A program made the position numbers and the translations under genes. Below are positions 25,325-25,747 of a DNA stretch of 25,747 bases, in pieces (within the stretch, counting starts at the first letter, position 1; the number at the start of each line of letters is the position of its first letter). Origin of the DNA: Xanthomonas cassavae CFBP 4642 (lineage in GTDB: Bacteria; Pseudomonadota; Gammaproteobacteria; Xanthomonadales; Xanthomonadaceae); contig NZ_CM002139.1 of assembly GCF_000454545.1 (NCBI RefSeq), forward strand, positions 504,538-530,284, read 5' to 3'. The notes below the pieces were generated by a model. The model was given only the letters and a program-made list of their open reading frames with translations. It ran no database searches and was not told the DNA's origin.

Positions 25325-25652
25325 CTAGCCCGCACGCGGAGTTGAGCCGCTCTCCCGCCTTGCGGAGAGAGGCTGGGGGTAAAGGGCGCCTGCGAAGAGC
25401 CGGACTGCGCACGCAGGTGTTGGAACAGCAGCGAACTGGCGAGTTTGACAAGCATGACGACGGCAAGCGTGCAAGAGCCCGCCGTTTCTGCTCGCACGCG
25501 CCACTGTTTCGATTATCTGGCGGCGCACGATGCCCCCATCCGCCCTTCGGGCACCTTCCCCCGCACGCGGGAAAAGGCAAGGCAGGCGGGCACGGCAGGC
25601 ATAAAACTTCGCAGTCGAGCCCCTCTCCCGCCTGCGGGAGAGCAACTGTCTT
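25325..25652. other. Gene-free region after ntrC with three related hairpins
   Basis: No credible gene is seen. Three hairpins share a pyrimidine-rich TCCC-CGC arm: 25350-25369 (CTCTCC-N8-GGAGAG), 25554-25577 (CCTT-CC-CCCGC-AC-GCGGG-AA-AAGG, imperfect) and 25623-25642 (CTCTCCCGC-CT-GCGGGAGAG, perfect). The first lies 26 bases after the ntrC stop and could work as its terminator, though no T-run follows. They look like a second dispersed repeat family, different from the GTAG REPs. Confidence 0.55.
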
Positions 25653-25684
25653 GATCAACTGGCGGCGGCAGCCGCCAGTTGATC
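25653..25684. repeat. Perfect 14-bp inverted repeat at the end of the IS110 transposase gene
   Basis: GATCAACTGGCGGC (25653-25666) and GCCGCCAGTTGATC (25671-25684) are exact inverted copies around GGCA. The structure spans the transposase stop codon (25655-25657) and its last residues (DQLAAAAAS), so it is partly coding. Confidence 0.9.
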
Positions 25685-25747
25685 CCGCATTTTGGCGTTG
25701 AGGATGACCAGCAACTTGCGTATGGCCGCCACCAGGGCCACTTTGCC
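25655..25747 (-). CDS. IS110-family transposase, C-terminal fragment (partial, runs off window)
   Basis: The minus strand reads GKVALVAAIRKLLVILNAKM then RDQLAAAAAS and a stop. The KVALVA-xRKLLxILNA motif is the typical C-terminus of IS110/IS1111 transposases, which use a DEDD catalytic domain and a seeker RNA-guided recombination mechanism in studied members. Only 30 residues are visible; the catalytic domains and element ends lie beyond the window. Whether the gene is intact cannot be judged. Confidence 0.85.
   Translation of the reverse strand, partial: GKVALVAAIRKLLVILNAKMRDQLAAAAAS

Overview
The window is high-GC DNA from a gammaproteobacterium, most likely Xanthomonas or a close relative in the Lysobacteraceae. 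I infer this from the gene set, the GTAG-headed REP elements, the GATTCCC heptamer repeats, and the IS5- and IS110-type transposases at the two edges. No database search was possible, so family assignments rest on motifs and memory.

Left edge (1-537): an IS5-family element enters from the left. Its terminal repeat ends inside the 3' part of a HipB-like repressor gene, so the last codons of that gene come from the IS. Next (541-4438) comes a large fused indolepyruvate:ferredoxin oxidoreductase on the minus strand, divergent from a small exported TPR protein. A 550-base stretch with no convincing gene separates this from an AEC-family transporter.

Centre (6879-15366): a tight four-gene run on the plus strand encodes an orphan ParA-type ATPase, a SixA-like phosphohistidine phosphatase, an exported YceI protein and a two-domain phospholipase D/cardiolipin-synthase-like protein. 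Then follow a hotdog thioesterase, a lysophosphatidate-type acyltransferase, a YheT-type alpha/beta hydrolase and a TPR protein with a degenerate sulfotransferase domain. Several of these act on lipids or the envelope. A tandem array of four paired inverted REP elements (about 15384-16231) closes the block.

Right part (16414-25324): a PEBP-family protein, a META/DUF4377 lipoprotein and UppP (undecaprenyl-diphosphate phosphatase), followed by a complete nitrogen-control block: glnA, a PII gene, amtB, ntrB and ntrC. The glnA promoter region holds a sigma-54 promoter and two NtrC-type palindromes 31 bp apart. A third NtrC palindrome lies directly against the ntrB start codon and suggests autoregulation. 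NtrB and NtrC sense and relay nitrogen status, PII and AmtB couple it to ammonium uptake, and GlnA assimilates ammonium.

Right edge: a gene-free stretch with three C/G-rich hairpins leads to the 3' end of an IS110-family transposase that runs out of the window. The least ordinary items are the NtrC operators (one pair close to uppP, one against the ntrB start codon), the heptamer repeat where the thioesterase ribosome-binding site should be, the REP array, and the IS-altered HipB gene.
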